Assembly: GCF_024397855.1 (NCBI RefSeq)
Contig: NZ_CP073343.1
Coordinates: 2,728,001-2,792,000 of the forward strand
From: Marinomonas rhizomae
Lineage (GTDB): Bacteria; Pseudomonadota; Gammaproteobacteria; Pseudomonadales; Marinomonadaceae
Length of the DNA: 64,000 bases
Reading direction: 5' to 3'
Shown: positions 28,411 to 37,753 of the stretch, piece after piece
Position numbering within the stretch: the first letter of the stretch is position 1
Layout of the letters: every line of letters starts with the position of its first letter
Made by a program: the position numbers and the translations under genes
The notes under the pieces: generated by a model
Seen by the model: the letters and a program-made list of their open reading frames with translations, nothing else
Databases searched by the model: none
Told to the model about the DNA's origin: nothing

Positions 28411-29169
28411 TTAAGCGTTTAACGTAGCACCACCATCCACAACAACATCCTGCATGGTGATATGGTTCGACATATCTGAAGCAAAGAATAATACCACTTG
28501 AGCAATATCGCTCGGCTGAGCAACTTTCCCCAAAGGGATACCAAGCTTATATTGCTCTGGAAAACCTTTGATCGTATTTTGCTCTGCATCATCATTGGTC
28601 CACAACATTCGCTGCATGGGTGTGTCGGTGGAGCCAGGACACACAAGGTTACAACGAACACCATAAGGCGCTAACTCTAACCCTACTGTATGACTCAACG
28701 CTGATAAAGCCGCTTTCGATGCACAATAAGCCGCCATATTTTGACGCGGTACTTTGGCTGCATTCGAGCTAATAGTAACGATTACCCCACTCTTCTGGCG
28801 TTTAAAAGTAGTAACCGCATGCTTAATCATTAAAAAAGCACCGCCCGCATTGACGTTAAAACAGTGTTTAAAATCATCCAAGCTTGTGTCCTCAAGGCTT
28901 CCCAAATGCAATATTCCCGCACCATTCACCAATACATCTAGTTGTGGAAAATCACTCTGTATCTCTGGCATAACACGAGAAACAGCCTCTTCATCGCTAA
29001 TATCTAGAGTTACACAGTCAAAACCGTAAAAGCCACCATCAAACGCTAGATCAAAGCCGATAACTTTGGCACCAAGAGAAGTAAATTGATTCGCTACCTC
29101 CAAACCAATCCCGCTTCCAGCACCCGTTACCCAAATGGTTTTACCTGAAAAATCAAGTGGATTAATCAT
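28411..29169 (-). CDS. entA: 2,3-dihydro-2,3-dihydroxybenzoate dehydrogenase EntA
   Basis: This 252-residue short-chain dehydrogenase starts at the ATG at 29169 (MINPLDFSGK), which overlaps the entB stop as ATGA. It has the NAD site VTGAGSGIG, the NGAG motif (VLVNGAGIL), and the catalytic SxxxYxxxK as S-N-A-A-K-V... followed by YCASK. It makes 2,3-dihydroxybenzoate by NAD-dependent oxidation, the last step of the DHB branch. It is the last gene of entC-entE-entB-entA and faces the strong terminator. Confidence 0.93.
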   Translation of the reverse strand: MINPLDFSGKTIWVTGAGSGIGLEVANQFTSLGAKVIGFDLAFDGGFYGFDCVTLDISDEEAVSRVMPEIQSDFPQLDVLVNGAGILHLGSLEDTSLDDFKHCFNVNAGGAFLMIKHAVTTFKRQKSGVIVTISSNAAKVPRQNMAAYCASKAALSALSHTVGLELAPYGVRCNLVCPGSTDTPMQRMLWTNDDAEQNTIKGFPEQYKLGIPLGKVAQPSDIAQVVLFFASDMSNHITMQDVVVDGGATLNA

Positions 29170-30050
29170 GCCGCTAGCGCCCTCTTGTTTTGGATTAGCT
29201 CCCACCAACCATTCAGTGTGGCAACACTGGCCAACTCTTGAAAAGAAACCTCAACTCCCAACGCTTTCCATTTGGTGACCAATGACATAATTTGAATCGA
29301 ATCAAGGCCATAATCAATCAACTCTTCATCGGCATCAAATTCCTGGATATCTTCATCATCAAGGAAGGCAAAAACTTGTGCTTTTAACTGCTCAAAGCGA
29401 AAGCCAGTGTCCACAATATCAGTTGCAATCAACACCTCTTTTGTTGAAATCACTCGACCTGTTCTTCCCCCTGTAAAGGTGAGCGCTTGTCGATGCTCAT
29501 CTTCACTAAAATCCGCCAAGGCATCACCTATCATGAAAGGCTGAATATCACGCATAAACGCATCCGCAGCGGTAATCATGCAGCCAATGTGCGCATAAAC
29601 ACCTCCTATCAATAACTGATCGCGTCCCCAGCTCTGCATAAGTTCCTGAAGGTTCGAACGATGAAATGCGCTATAACGCCACTTAACTAAAACCGTATCA
29701 CTTTCGTCTGGAGCCAACTCTTTCACAACCTGTTGCAACTCAGGAAAATCATTTAAGCCACTTCCCCACATATCATTTAATAAAGCACGATCTTCCGGTT
29801 TCTGATCATTAGGCTGCGCGGTATAAACAACGGGAATATCATTGGCTCGGCAATAGGCTTTAATAGCCGCAAGATTTTGCTTCAAAGTGTTGATCAATTC
29901 CGAATCAGCATCGTAAAAACGCAGAAAGTACGCTTGCATGTCATGAATCAAAAACACAGCACGCTTTGGCTCTAATACCCAGTTTACTTTTTGATTAGGA
30001 AAGGTATCAACGGTTGGCATAGAGTAAGACGGTATCGTTGGAATGCTCAT
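29166..30050 (-). CDS. entB: Isochorismatase / aryl carrier protein EntB
   Basis: This 294-residue bifunctional protein has an N-terminal isochorismatase domain with EntB features (SYSMPTVDTFPNQKVNW, LIHDMQAYFLRF, KWRYSAFHRS, GGVYAHIGCMITAADAFMRDI). The C-terminal aryl carrier domain has the phosphopantetheine Ser in DYGLDSIQIMSL. The first domain hydrolyses isochorismate to dihydro-DHB; the second carries DHB for transfer to an NRPS C domain. It can feed both NRPSs, since no other aryl carrier is visible. It is separated from entE by 12 bases. Confidence 0.95.
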   Translation of the reverse strand: MSIPTIPSYSMPTVDTFPNQKVNWVLEPKRAVFLIHDMQAYFLRFYDADSELINTLKQNLAAIKAYCRANDIPVVYTAQPNDQKPEDRALLNDMWGSGLNDFPELQQVVKELAPDESDTVLVKWRYSAFHRSNLQELMQSWGRDQLLIGGVYAHIGCMITAADAFMRDIQPFMIGDALADFSEDEHRQALTFTGGRTGRVISTKEVLIATDIVDTGFRFEQLKAQVFAFLDDEDIQEFDADEELIDYGLDSIQIMSLVTKWKALGVEVSFQELASVATLNGWWELIQNKRALAA

Positions 30051-30062
30051 ATAAAGTCCTTT

Positions 30063-31715
30063 TTATAGTGTTCTATCTAATTGAGAAGTAAGTTGTGAGT
30101 TATGTTGTAAGCGCTGGCGTATCAACTCCCGTAATGCAACCTTGTTAGGCTTGCCAACAGGAGTAAGGGGAAGAGAGTCAATAAATTCAAACCGATCAGG
30201 TACTTTGTAGTCCGCCACACCAAGACCTCTTAGATATTTACGCAAAGAGAGACTTTTCATGCCATGACTAACCACTTTAGGAACAATAAAAGCACAGCTC
30301 TTTTCTCCCATCATACTGTCTGGCATAGAGACAAGCGCACTGTGCATAATCAACTCATGCTTTAATAAAAGGTTTTCTATTTCTTCTGCCGCAATTTTTT
30401 CACCACCGCGATTAATTTGATCTTTATCACGCCCGACTACTGTCAAATACCCTTTATCGTTACGGCATACCAAATCCCCCGAATGATAAAACCCTTCCTC
30501 ATCAAACACCTTGGCATTATGTTCTGGTGAATTGTAATAACCACGAATGGTGTATGGGCCACGAGTAGCCAACTCGCCTATTTCCCCTGCAGCAACTTCT
30601 TCGCCCTCGGCATCAAGTACTTTCACCTCATCAAGCGAACACATGGGACGCCCTTGTGTGGTTACTATTGTCTCAATGTCATCATCCAATCTGGTGTAGT
30701 TCACCAAACCTTCCGCCATACCAAGAATCTGTTGCAACTGACAGCCCAATATTTCGGGTACTTGTCGAGCAAGGCTTTCACTCAGTTTTGCACCACCAAC
30801 CTGCATTAGCTGCAAAGAAGATAAAGACGAATTATTGGACGGTGCCGCTTGTAGCCACAAAGCCAAAGCAGGAGGAACCAAAGCAGTAACAGTCACTTGA
30901 TGGCGTTCGATTAATTCGAAACACGTACTCGCGTCAGGACTTGGTGACATAACAACGCATCCACCAACATGAAAAACGCCAAAGGCACCAGGAGAACTAA
31001 GAGGAAAATTATGCGCACAAGGCAACGCGCAAAGATACTTTGTGGTAGCCGTAAAATGACAGATTTCTGCACTGCGGCGTACACTAAAAAAATAATCGTT
31101 GTGGGTTCTTGGGATTAGCTTTGGTGTACCTGTACTGCCACCAGAAAGCTGAAAGAATGCCACCTCATCTACCTTACTTGGCACTGCTGTTAATAATGTA
31201 CTTGTCGATGAAGCAAGTACATTTTCAAGAGTCTCAGTCCATTCTGATTTCCCAACAATCAGGGCGTGCTGCGATTCTTTTGACAATACATTCAATGTGT
31301 TGAAAAAAGCACCATCATGAAACAAAGCATGTTCGTCACTGGCGACAATAATCTTTGGTTCAATTTGTGTGACGTAAGCGGTTAACTCCATTTTGTTATG
31401 ACTAAACAATGCGTTCACAGGAGCAACGCCAAGACGCATAAGCGCAAAAAACACCACATAAAATTCGGCAATATTAGGAAGCTGGACCAATGCAGTATCT
31501 CCAGCTCGTAAACCGAGATCCTGAAAATACACAGCTAATCGTTTGGATTGAGAGCACAAATCTTGATAGCTCAACGACCTTTCGCCACAAATAACTGCAA
31601 CATTTTCTTGTGGTGCGTTGTCAATTAAATCCAGTAATGGCCGATCAGTCCAATAACCCTTTTCCCGATATTTCTTGGCAAACGATTCTGGCCAAGGTGT
31701 AAAAGCAATACTCAT
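30063..31715 (-). CDS. entE: 2,3-dihydroxybenzoate-AMP ligase EntE
   Basis: The 550-residue stand-alone adenylation enzyme opens with [18 protein letters not shown], typical of EntE/DhbE. Adenylation motifs include [19 protein letters not shown], the YHSGDLV region and [18 protein letters not shown], and the C-terminal Lys of LTPVGKPNK. It activates DHB with ATP and loads it onto the EntB carrier domain. Its start overlaps the entC stop (ATGA), so the four ent genes are tightly coupled. Confidence 0.95.
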   Translation of the reverse strand: MSIAFTPWPESFAKKYREKGYWTDRPLLDLIDNAPQENVAVICGERSLSYQDLCSQSKRLAVYFQDLGLRAGDTALVQLPNIAEFYVVFFALMRLGVAPVNALFSHNKMELTAYVTQIEPKIIVASDEHALFHDGAFFNTLNVLSKESQHALIVGKSEWTETLENVLASSTSTLLTAVPSKVDEVAFFQLSGGSTGTPKLIPRTHNDYFFSVRRSAEICHFTATTKYLCALPCAHNFPLSSPGAFGVFHVGGCVVMSPSPDASTCFELIERHQVTVTALVPPALALWLQAAPSNNSSLSSLQLMQVGGAKLSESLARQVPEILGCQLQQILGMAEGLVNYTRLDDDIETIVTTQGRPMCSLDEVKVLDAEGEEVAAGEIGELATRGPYTIRGYYNSPEHNAKVFDEEGFYHSGDLVCRNDKGYLTVVGRDKDQINRGGEKIAAEEIENLLLKHELIMHSALVSMPDSMMGEKSCAFIVPKVVSHGMKSLSLRKYLRGLGVADYKVPDRFEFIDSLPLTPVGKPNKVALRELIRQRLQHNSQLTSQLDRTL

Positions 31716-32887
31716 ATCACATCTTCCTTTATTCCAAATGCATTCAGCATGGTGCGCATTTTAGCGCTGGTTTCTAACCACTCACTCTCTGGATTTGAGT
31801 CAGGCACAACCCCAGCTCCAGCGAATAAGGTCACTTTGTTACCTGATACTTCGGCGCAACGTATGGCAATAGCCCATTCGCCGTTACCTTCTGCATCACA
31901 CCAGCCAACTAAGCCACTGAAAAAACCACGCTGATGGGGCTCTAGCGCTGCAATATGATGCTGCGCGGACACAGTTGGTGTGCCACACATGGCCGGCGTT
32001 GGGTGTATTTGTTTAATAAGATCAAACATGGAAGGTGGGTTTACGGTGGGAAGTGTTGCTTCAATGTCCGTTGATAAATGCCACATTGTTGGTGTCGCAA
32101 TTATGCTAGATTCTTTTCGCTCCCCAAGACTTTCTACAACAGGCAACAGCGCCGCTCGAATGGCATCTACAACAAGGCGGTGCTCATATTGATCTTTCGC
32201 TGAATTTGCAAGAGTTTTTGCAGCTTGTCGGTCAGCGTCAAGATTGTCTAATCGTTTAGCAGACCCTGCCAACGGGTTTGAAAATATCTTGTTACCCTGC
32301 TTTCTAAGAAGTAATTCAGGGCTAGCACCAATTAAAACACTGTTTTTAAGGGGAACACTAAAGTGATAAGCGCTTGGGTTTTGCGCCATAATATTAGACA
32401 GCAAGCGTGGAACATCAACTTTTCTATCCAAGGTTAACTTCAGTATTTTAGATAAAACAACTTTTTTCAAAGGACTGTTTTCAAAGGAAGACAGCGCCTG
32501 CTCTATTATATCTAAAAACTCCGTATGACTTGGAGCAAAGCTTTGCTCACTTGCGTGATGAATAAAGTCCTTATCGACGAATGATGAGAAAGTACGATCC
32601 AGAGGCTTAACTCTTTCATGCCACTCAGGCACCACCAGTTGAGCCGGTTGATTCATGTCAAATGGAATAGCCCCTACCACAATAGGATTACACCTTCCTT
32701 GAGCTTGTTCTCTTTGAAAAACAGCCTGAACCTCTTGATGAAAAGTATTACTTAACAGTGGGATAGAAATGCGCTGGCGAATACCATTAGTACGCACAAG
32801 GTTGGAATTCGAATTGAATAAAAACACATCAGCTTGCGGCCGCTCAGAAACTAAAGCATTGGTATGTTCAGGGAAGGTAATGTCCAT
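31712..32887 (-). CDS. entC: Isochorismate synthase EntC
   Basis: The ATG at 32887 (MDITFPEHT) is chosen because AGGAG lies 5 bases upstream; an earlier in-frame start would run through the Fur box. The 391-residue protein is a chorismate-utilising enzyme with [29 protein letters not shown], the STDIEATL region, [10 protein letters not shown] and the glutamate-rich metal site near the end ([23 protein letters not shown]). It turns chorismate into isochorismate and commits it to DHB. It is the first gene of entCEBA. Confidence 0.95.
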   Translation of the reverse strand: MDITFPEHTNALVSERPQADVFLFNSNSNLVRTNGIRQRISIPLLSNTFHQEVQAVFQREQAQGRCNPIVVGAIPFDMNQPAQLVVPEWHERVKPLDRTFSSFVDKDFIHHASEQSFAPSHTEFLDIIEQALSSFENSPLKKVVLSKILKLTLDRKVDVPRLLSNIMAQNPSAYHFSVPLKNSVLIGASPELLLRKQGNKIFSNPLAGSAKRLDNLDADRQAAKTLANSAKDQYEHRLVVDAIRAALLPVVESLGERKESSIIATPTMWHLSTDIEATLPTVNPPSMFDLIKQIHPTPAMCGTPTVSAQHHIAALEPHQRGFFSGLVGWCDAEGNGEWAIAIRCAEVSGNKVTLFAGAGVVPDSNPESEWLETSAKMRTMLNAFGIKEDVI

Positions 32888-32897
32888 AATATCTCCT

Positions 32898-32953
32898 GTA
32901 ATGATAACCATTATCAAAAAGAAATATATCCTTATTGATAATCATTTTCAATT
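32898..32953. promoter_or_regulatory. Two Fur boxes between entC and the second siderophore unit
   Basis: TAATGATAACCATTATCA (32899-32916) and TATTGATAATCATTTTCAAT (32933-32952) both match the Fur consensus well, about 17 bases apart. They lie just before entC and about 150 bases before the divergent binding-protein gene, so one may serve each direction. The first box lies very close to the entC ribosome site. Confidence 0.8.
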
Positions 32954-33005
32954 AAAGAGATAATAAACACTTGTAAATTATCCGTAAGCGTACTATTAAA
33001 AATAG

Positions 33006-33042
33006 AGAGCATTTTAAAAGATAATCAATTTTAAAGTGCTCT
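33006..33042. repeat. Inverted repeat in the leader of the first binding-protein gene
   Basis: AGAGCATTTTAAAA (33006-33019) pairs with 33029-33042 at 13 of 14 positions across a 9-base loop. It lies between the Fur boxes and the gene start. It may be an operator or a leader hairpin; no T run follows. Confidence 0.45.
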
Positions 33043-33099
33043 GGCACTCATACTGAGCATAGGGAAATCGAAAAATCATTCTTAGCTAAAGAGTACTCT

Positions 33100-34200
33100 A
33101 TGAATCAACTTCTTAAACTTACACAGATTTTAGTGGTGTTTTTTTTGTCTGGGCTAACCCAAGCGAAAATGACCGTCATTAATGACGTTTTAGGTCGAAA
33201 AGTCGCACTGGAATTACCTGCACAAAGAGTCGTTTTAGGAGTTTACGCAGAGGATTACATGGCCATTGGCACTGAAAGTGCTTTTGATAACGTCGTCGGC
33301 CTATCACGAGATACCTGGAAAGCTTGGCGGCCGGCCAATTGGAACCTCTATACAAAATATCGCCCTTCGTTAAAAGACATCCCAGACATTGGTGAAGTTG
33401 AAAATCAAACATTTTCCATTGACAAAGTGATCCACCTAAAACCAAGTGTTGTTGTGCTAGCTGATTGGCAATATAAAAGCTTAGGAACAAAAATTGCCGA
33501 CCTTGAAAAAGAGGAAATCTCCATTGTTGTCATTGACTATAACGCCCAAACATTACATCGACACATCAGCAGCACGCTCATTATTGGCCAGCTAACGGGA
33601 CAAGAAAAACGCGCAAAAAAAATTGCAGCGGAATATAGAAACACAATTGAGACAACATTAAAACGCATCAAATCAGCCAAATTACCACCACCTAGAACGT
33701 ATGTTGAGAATGGAAATAAAGGCCCTAGTCAGTACAGTGTGACGTACGGAAAAAATATGTGGGGGGCCATTGTAACTATGATGGGAGGTGACAATATTGC
33801 CACACCGTATATCGAGTGGTGGGGGTTAATGAACCCTGAACAAGTGTTAGATTCAAAACCCGAAGTCATCTTCCTTTCAGGCACCGAATCGGGGGTAAAA
33901 ACAGACGCCATGGCGATGGGGCATGGTATTGAGCGAACACTGGCAGAATCTCGTTTAAAAGGTTTCACCGAACGCGCGGGCTGGGAAAATTTGCCTGCCA
34001 TTAGAGATAACCGTATCTATGGAGTCTATCATGGCGCGTCCCGAACTATATTAGATGCTGCAATGGTTCAATTTGTGGCAAAGTCTTTATACCCAAGCTT
34101 ATTTAAGGACATAGACCCAGAACAAGAATACTTAAACTTTTATAAAAAATATTTACCCGTCACACCTGAAGGGACGTTTACCGTTCACATAACCAATTAA
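33100..34200 (+). CDS. Iron-complex ABC transporter substrate-binding protein, copy 1
   Basis: This 366-residue periplasmic protein has a signal peptide ending LTQA before KMTVINDVLGRKVAL, the common opening of FecB/BtuF-class binding proteins. It continues with LPAQRVVLG, KPSVVVLADWQYK and LTGQEKRAKKIAAEY. There is no lipobox, so it is probably soluble in the periplasm, unlike FepB. A near-copy follows directly and a decayed third copy follows that, all feeding one permease/ATPase pair. The ribosome site is weak. It probably binds a ferric siderophore or its breakdown product; the ligand is unknown. Confidence 0.85.
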   Translation: MNQLLKLTQILVVFFLSGLTQAKMTVINDVLGRKVALELPAQRVVLGVYAEDYMAIGTESAFDNVVGLSRDTWKAWRPANWNLYTKYRPSLKDIPDIGEVENQTFSIDKVIHLKPSVVVLADWQYKSLGTKIADLEKEEISIVVIDYNAQTLHRHISSTLIIGQLTGQEKRAKKIAAEYRNTIETTLKRIKSAKLPPPRTYVENGNKGPSQYSVTYGKNMWGAIVTMMGGDNIATPYIEWWGLMNPEQVLDSKPEVIFLSGTESGVKTDAMAMGHGIERTLAESRLKGFTERAGWENLPAIRDNRIYGVYHGASRTILDAAMVQFVAKSLYPSLFKDIDPEQEYLNFYKKYLPVTPEGTFTVHITN

Positions 34201-34403
34201 CTTCTAAGATACCTTCTCACACCATCAACAAAGGTCTTTAAATATAAAACCTTTCTCACTCTATGCTAGCTCATACGCTACACCTCAGTAATGATTCTTA
34301 AATGCAGCTTAAATCTTATTAATATACTCAAAAACCTTGCTAATTTTTCGCCTATCCGTAATATCCGAAACAAAAATCATTCTCAACAAAAGGACATTCA
34401 TTA
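34201..34403 (+). promoter_or_regulatory. Leader of copy 2, homologous to the leader of the decayed copy 3
   Basis: This 203-base gap holds the segments TTCTTAAATGCAGCTTAAAT, CCTATCCGTAATATCCGAAA and AATCATTCTCAACAAAA. All reappear, slightly altered, before the pseudogene at 35693. The last segment is a Fur half-site-like motif just ahead of the ribosome site AAGGA. The whole gene plus leader was therefore the duplicated unit. Confidence 0.6.
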
Positions 34404-35504
34404 ATGAATCCACGTGTACTGCTTATTTTAGCTTTAGGTATCTCTATTTTTGCTGGTTCCGTTCAAGCAAAAATGACAGTCATTAACGACGTATTGAGCA
34501 GAAAAGTTGAACTAGACTTACCGGCTAAGCGAGTCATCTTAGGTTTTTACGCTGAAGATTACATGGCCATAGGCACTGAAAAAGCACTAGATAATGTAGT
34601 TGGCATCTCTCGTGACACCTGGGAAGGATGGCGCCCCTCAAGTTGGAGCCTTTATACTAATTATCGCCCCTCACTAAAGAATATTCCTGATGTTGGTGAA
34701 GTAGAAGCTCAAACTTTCTCTATTGAAAAAGTCATCAGCCTTAAACCAAGTGTTATTCTTCTAGCAGATTGGCAATATAAAGGCCTTGGCACTGATGCCG
34801 GGCGCTTAGAAGATGCTGGTATTCCAATTGTTGTTGTCGATTACAATGCCCAAACACTAGAGCGTCACATCAAGAGTACACAGATTATTGGTGAATTAAC
34901 TGGGCAAGAAAAACGTGCTCAAGAAATCGCAGATGACTATCAACATACTATAGAATCTACCTTACAGCGTATAAAAGCCGCTAATTTACCAAAACCACGC
35001 ACCTATGTTGAGTTTGGCAATAAAGGTCCAAGCCAATATAGCTTTACTTATGGCAAAAATATGTGGGGAGCTGTCATTACCATGATGGGTGGCGATAATA
35101 TTGCAGCGCCATTTGTGGAATGGTGGGGACCAATGAATCTAGAACAAGTTCTGGCTTCACGACCTGAAGTTGTATTTCTAGCAGGCACTGAATCAGGTAT
35201 GACAGGCGATGCAATAGCCATGGGGCAAGGTGTCGATAGAAAACTGGCAGAATCTCGTCTCGCGGGCTATAAAACTCGCACGGGCTGGGAACAAATGCCA
35301 GCAGTAAAAAACAACCGCGTATACGGTATTTACCAAGGCGCTTCTCGTACTATTTTAGATGCCTCTATGGTTCAATTTATCGCTAAATCTATGTACCCAA
35401 GCTTATTCAAGGACATAGACCCAGAACAAGAATACTTAAACTTTTATAAAAAGTATTTACCCGTCATGCCAACAGGCACCTTTACCGCCCAAATATCAGA
35501 GTAA
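34404..35504 (+). CDS. Iron-complex ABC transporter substrate-binding protein, copy 2
   Basis: This 366-residue paralogue is collinear with copy 1 and alike in most positions. The signal peptide ends GSVQA before KMTVINDVLSRKVEL. Differences are spread through the ligand-facing parts, for example SSWSLYTNYRP against ANWNLYTKYRP. The last stretch is almost identical in DNA between the copies (71 of 73 bases, 34090-34162 against 35394-35466), which suggests recent gene conversion there. AAGGAC gives it a better ribosome site than copy 1. Two paralogues with one permease suggest two related ligands or a dosage effect (inference). Confidence 0.85.
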   Translation: MNPRVLLILALGISIFAGSVQAKMTVINDVLSRKVELDLPAKRVILGFYAEDYMAIGTEKALDNVVGISRDTWEGWRPSSWSLYTNYRPSLKNIPDVGEVEAQTFSIEKVISLKPSVILLADWQYKGLGTDAGRLEDAGIPIVVVDYNAQTLERHIKSTQIIGELTGQEKRAQEIADDYQHTIESTLQRIKAANLPKPRTYVEFGNKGPSQYSFTYGKNMWGAVITMMGGDNIAAPFVEWWGPMNLEQVLASRPEVVFLAGTESGMTGDAIAMGQGVDRKLAESRLAGYKTRTGWEQMPAVKNNRVYGIYQGASRTILDASMVQFIAKSMYPSLFKDIDPEQEYLNFYKKYLPVMPTGTFTAQISE

Positions 35505-35692
35505 TACGTCTCAACTCAAGCCTATGAAGGAGGAGCATACGCTCTCTCCTTTCTAGCCCTGTTTAGGTCCATTTTTTACTCTATGTTGAAATGACTCTTA
35601 AATGCACTTTAAATCGTAACAAAGTTCTTGATTAATTCTCATCTATCCGTAAGATTCCAAACAGAAATAATTCTCAACAAAATAGCTCGTTA

Positions 35693-35843
35693 ATGGATCT
35701 GCGTATAATTATGAGATTGGCCATTTCTAGGGCTTGATACAAATGTTAAACGTCTAGAAGCAGCAGATATTTCAAGTGACGCTATTAATTACATAGCCCG
35801 ACTAGAGCGACACATCAAAAGTACACAAATTCTTGGTAAATAA
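35693..35843 (+). pseudogene. Remnant of a third substrate-binding protein copy
   Basis: The ATG at 35693 begins MDLRIIMRLAISRA then a stop, resembling the decayed signal peptide of copy 2. In another frame the sequence reads GLDTNVKRLEAADISS, then LERHIKSTQILGK and a stop. In copy 2 the matching segments are GLGTDAGRLEDAGIP and LERHIKSTQIIGE. The leader (35580-35690) also matches the leader of copy 2. The middle and the C-terminal two-thirds are deleted. The stop at 35841 lies 2 bases before the permease gene, so the surviving leader may still serve as its promoter or ribosome-entry region. Confidence 0.8.
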
Positions 35844-35845
35844 TA

Positions 35846-36898
35846 ATGCAATCAGCCTTAATCTCTGATGCCGTATCAAAGCAACGACGAAGTGAAAAAC
35901 GTCGTTGGTCAGTCATCAGCATCTTACTCACCGTTCTCGTCTTTTCTTTTGTATTGGATATTGCAACAGGGCCATCTTTACTGAATATAAAAGATGTTGC
36001 GAATGCCCTACTCAACCTAATTGGTTTCCCTGTTGAAGTAGATGCAACAACACAAGTCATTGTCTCTAACTTACGCCTTCCAATCGCCATTATGGCTGTC
36101 GTAGTCGGTGGTGTGTTAGGTGTTGGTGGCGCAGAAATGCAGACCCTACTTAATAACTCTATGGCAAGCCCATACACATTGGGCATGGCGGCTGCAGCCG
36201 GTTTTGGTGCTGCAATGATGTTATATTTCGGCTCATTGGGAATTAACACCAACATTGCAGTTCCACTAGGAGCATTTGTTTGTTGTATGCTAGCTGCTGC
36301 GTTTTTGTTTGCTCTGGCCACTATGAGACACATTAGCTCAGGACAGCTTATATTGGCTGGAATCGCTTTATTATTCCTTTTTCAATCTTTGTTGTCGCTT
36401 GTGCAATTTATATCCTCACCAGAACTAAGCCAGCAAATTCTATTCTGGCTTTTCGGCAGCTTATCAAAAGCCTCTTGGTCTAATCTTTCTATCATTATTG
36501 GTGTCACTGTCGTCTGCATGTTCTTTTTAATTCGCGACGCATGGAAACTAACCGCATTAAGATTAGGTGAAGAAAGAGCAAAAAGTCTTGGTGTTAATAT
36601 CACTCAGCTCAGGTTACGAACCCTGCTGATCGTTGCTGTCATGACCGCAACCGTCACAAGTTTTGTTGGCATTATCGGTTTTGTAGGCATTGTAGCCCCC
36701 AATATCGCCAAGATTTTAGTGGGTGAAGATCAGCGTTTTTTCTTACCACTATCCTTTATTATTGGGGCTTTTTTACTCTCTAGTGCATCAGTACTGTCTA
36801 AGGTAATTGTGCCCGGTGCCCTTTTCCCAATTGGTATTGTTACAGCCATTATCGGCGTACCTTTCTTTTTCTGGCTGATTTTAGGCAAAAGGCGCTAA
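35846..36898 (+). CDS. Iron-complex ABC transporter permease (FecCD family)
   Basis: A 350-residue FecCD permease with NLRLPIAIMAVVVGGVLGVGG, AEMQTLLNNSMASPYTLGM and GIIGFVGIVAPNIAKILVG. A basic cytosolic N terminus (SKQRRSEKRRW) precedes the first membrane segment. It is the only permease of this second system, so it should act as a homodimer, unlike the FepD/FepG pair. It is followed after 3 bases by its ATPase. Together with the binding proteins it forms a complete second importer. Confidence 0.9.
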   Translation: MQSALISDAVSKQRRSEKRRWSVISILLTVLVFSFVLDIATGPSLLNIKDVANALLNLIGFPVEVDATTQVIVSNLRLPIAIMAVVVGGVLGVGGAEMQTLLNNSMASPYTLGMAAAAGFGAAMMLYFGSLGINTNIAVPLGAFVCCMLAAAFLFALATMRHISSGQLILAGIALLFLFQSLLSLVQFISSPELSQQILFWLFGSLSKASWSNLSIIIGVTVVCMFFLIRDAWKLTALRLGEERAKSLGVNITQLRLRTLLIVAVMTATVTSFVGIIGFVGIVAPNIAKILVGEDQRFFLPLSFIIGAFLLSSASVLSKVIVPGALFPIGIVTAIIGVPFFFWLILGKRR

Positions 36899-36901
36899 CC
36901 C

Positions 36902-37753
36902 ATGCTGACAGTAAATAATCTTAACGTCACCCTAGACAACCTAGTTCTAGCCAATGATATGTCGTTTGCCTTAGAGCCAGGTAAAGTAAACGTGATTATT
37001 GGACCAAATGGCACAGGTAAAAGCACGTTATTAAAAACCTTGTTCGGCGATATTCACGCCAAATCAGGTGCTATTTCTTTTAATAACGAAACACTCCAGC
37101 ACAAGCAGCTATCTCGATGGCGCAAGCAGTTTGGTTATATGCCCCAAGACATTCGTCTCGATGTGGAATTAAGTGTTTTAGAGGTCGTATTACTTGGGCA
37201 ATTAGATACTTTAGGGTTTCGCTTAAACGATAACGTAATTGCTGAAGCCTTGTCGGCTCTAGATAAAATTGGTTTACTTCATCTTGCAGACCGCCAAGTT
37301 AATAAACTAAGTGGTGGTCAGTGCCAAATGATTTTATTCGCTCAAGCTTTAATGCGTAAGCCTAAAATCCTCATGTTAGACGAACCTGTCAGCGCATTAG
37401 ACTTACATTTTCAGCATGTCCTTCTCGATCATCTAGATGCGCAAACCAAAGAGCAAGACTGGATTACCATCATGGTACTTCACGATCTTAATCTTGCCGC
37501 TCAATATGCTGACAATCTACTGGTTCTTAAAGATGGCAAGATCGTTGCCAACGGTCAACCAAGCGACATTCTCACACCGTCTTTAGTAAAAAATGTCTAT
37601 AACGTCAATGCTGATATTACCAAAGATGCTTCAGGGATTCCTTTTGTACGCACAATTAGAAACACCCGAGGAGCTTCTACCAACAAGACTTCGGAAGCAA
37701 ATGATCGACCTAAGACTAAAAAAATAACAAGTGTCGCTGAGGGTGTTATCTGA
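36902..37753 (+). CDS. Iron-complex ABC transporter ATP-binding protein
   Basis: This 283-residue ATPase has Walker A GPNGTGKST, Q-loop FGYMPQDI, signature LSGGQCQM, Walker B ILMLDEPVSALD and switch His in VLHDLNLA. The signature has Met where R is usual (LSGGQCQM). The last ~35 residues are a polar, Lys-rich tail (RNTRGASTNKTSEANDRPK) not needed for the fold. Its 3' end may overlap the MFS gene. It powers the single permease before it. Confidence 0.9.
   Translation: MLTVNNLNVTLDNLVLANDMSFALEPGKVNVIIGPNGTGKSTLLKTLFGDIHAKSGAISFNNETLQHKQLSRWRKQFGYMPQDIRLDVELSVLEVVLLGQLDTLGFRLNDNVIAEALSALDKIGLLHLADRQVNKLSGGQCQMILFAQALMRKPKILMLDEPVSALDLHFQHVLLDHLDAQTKEQDWITIMVLHDLNLAAQYADNLLVLKDGKIVANGQPSDILTPSLVKNVYNVNADITKDASGIPFVRTIRNTRGASTNKTSEANDRPKTKKITSVAEGVI

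Noticed and set aside
33100..37753. Second importer read as vitamin B12 (Btu) or heme transport
   Set aside because: FecCD/BtuCD families overlap in sequence, but the neighbours are ent genes, Fur boxes and an NRPS, so a siderophore role is preferred; the ligand stays open.
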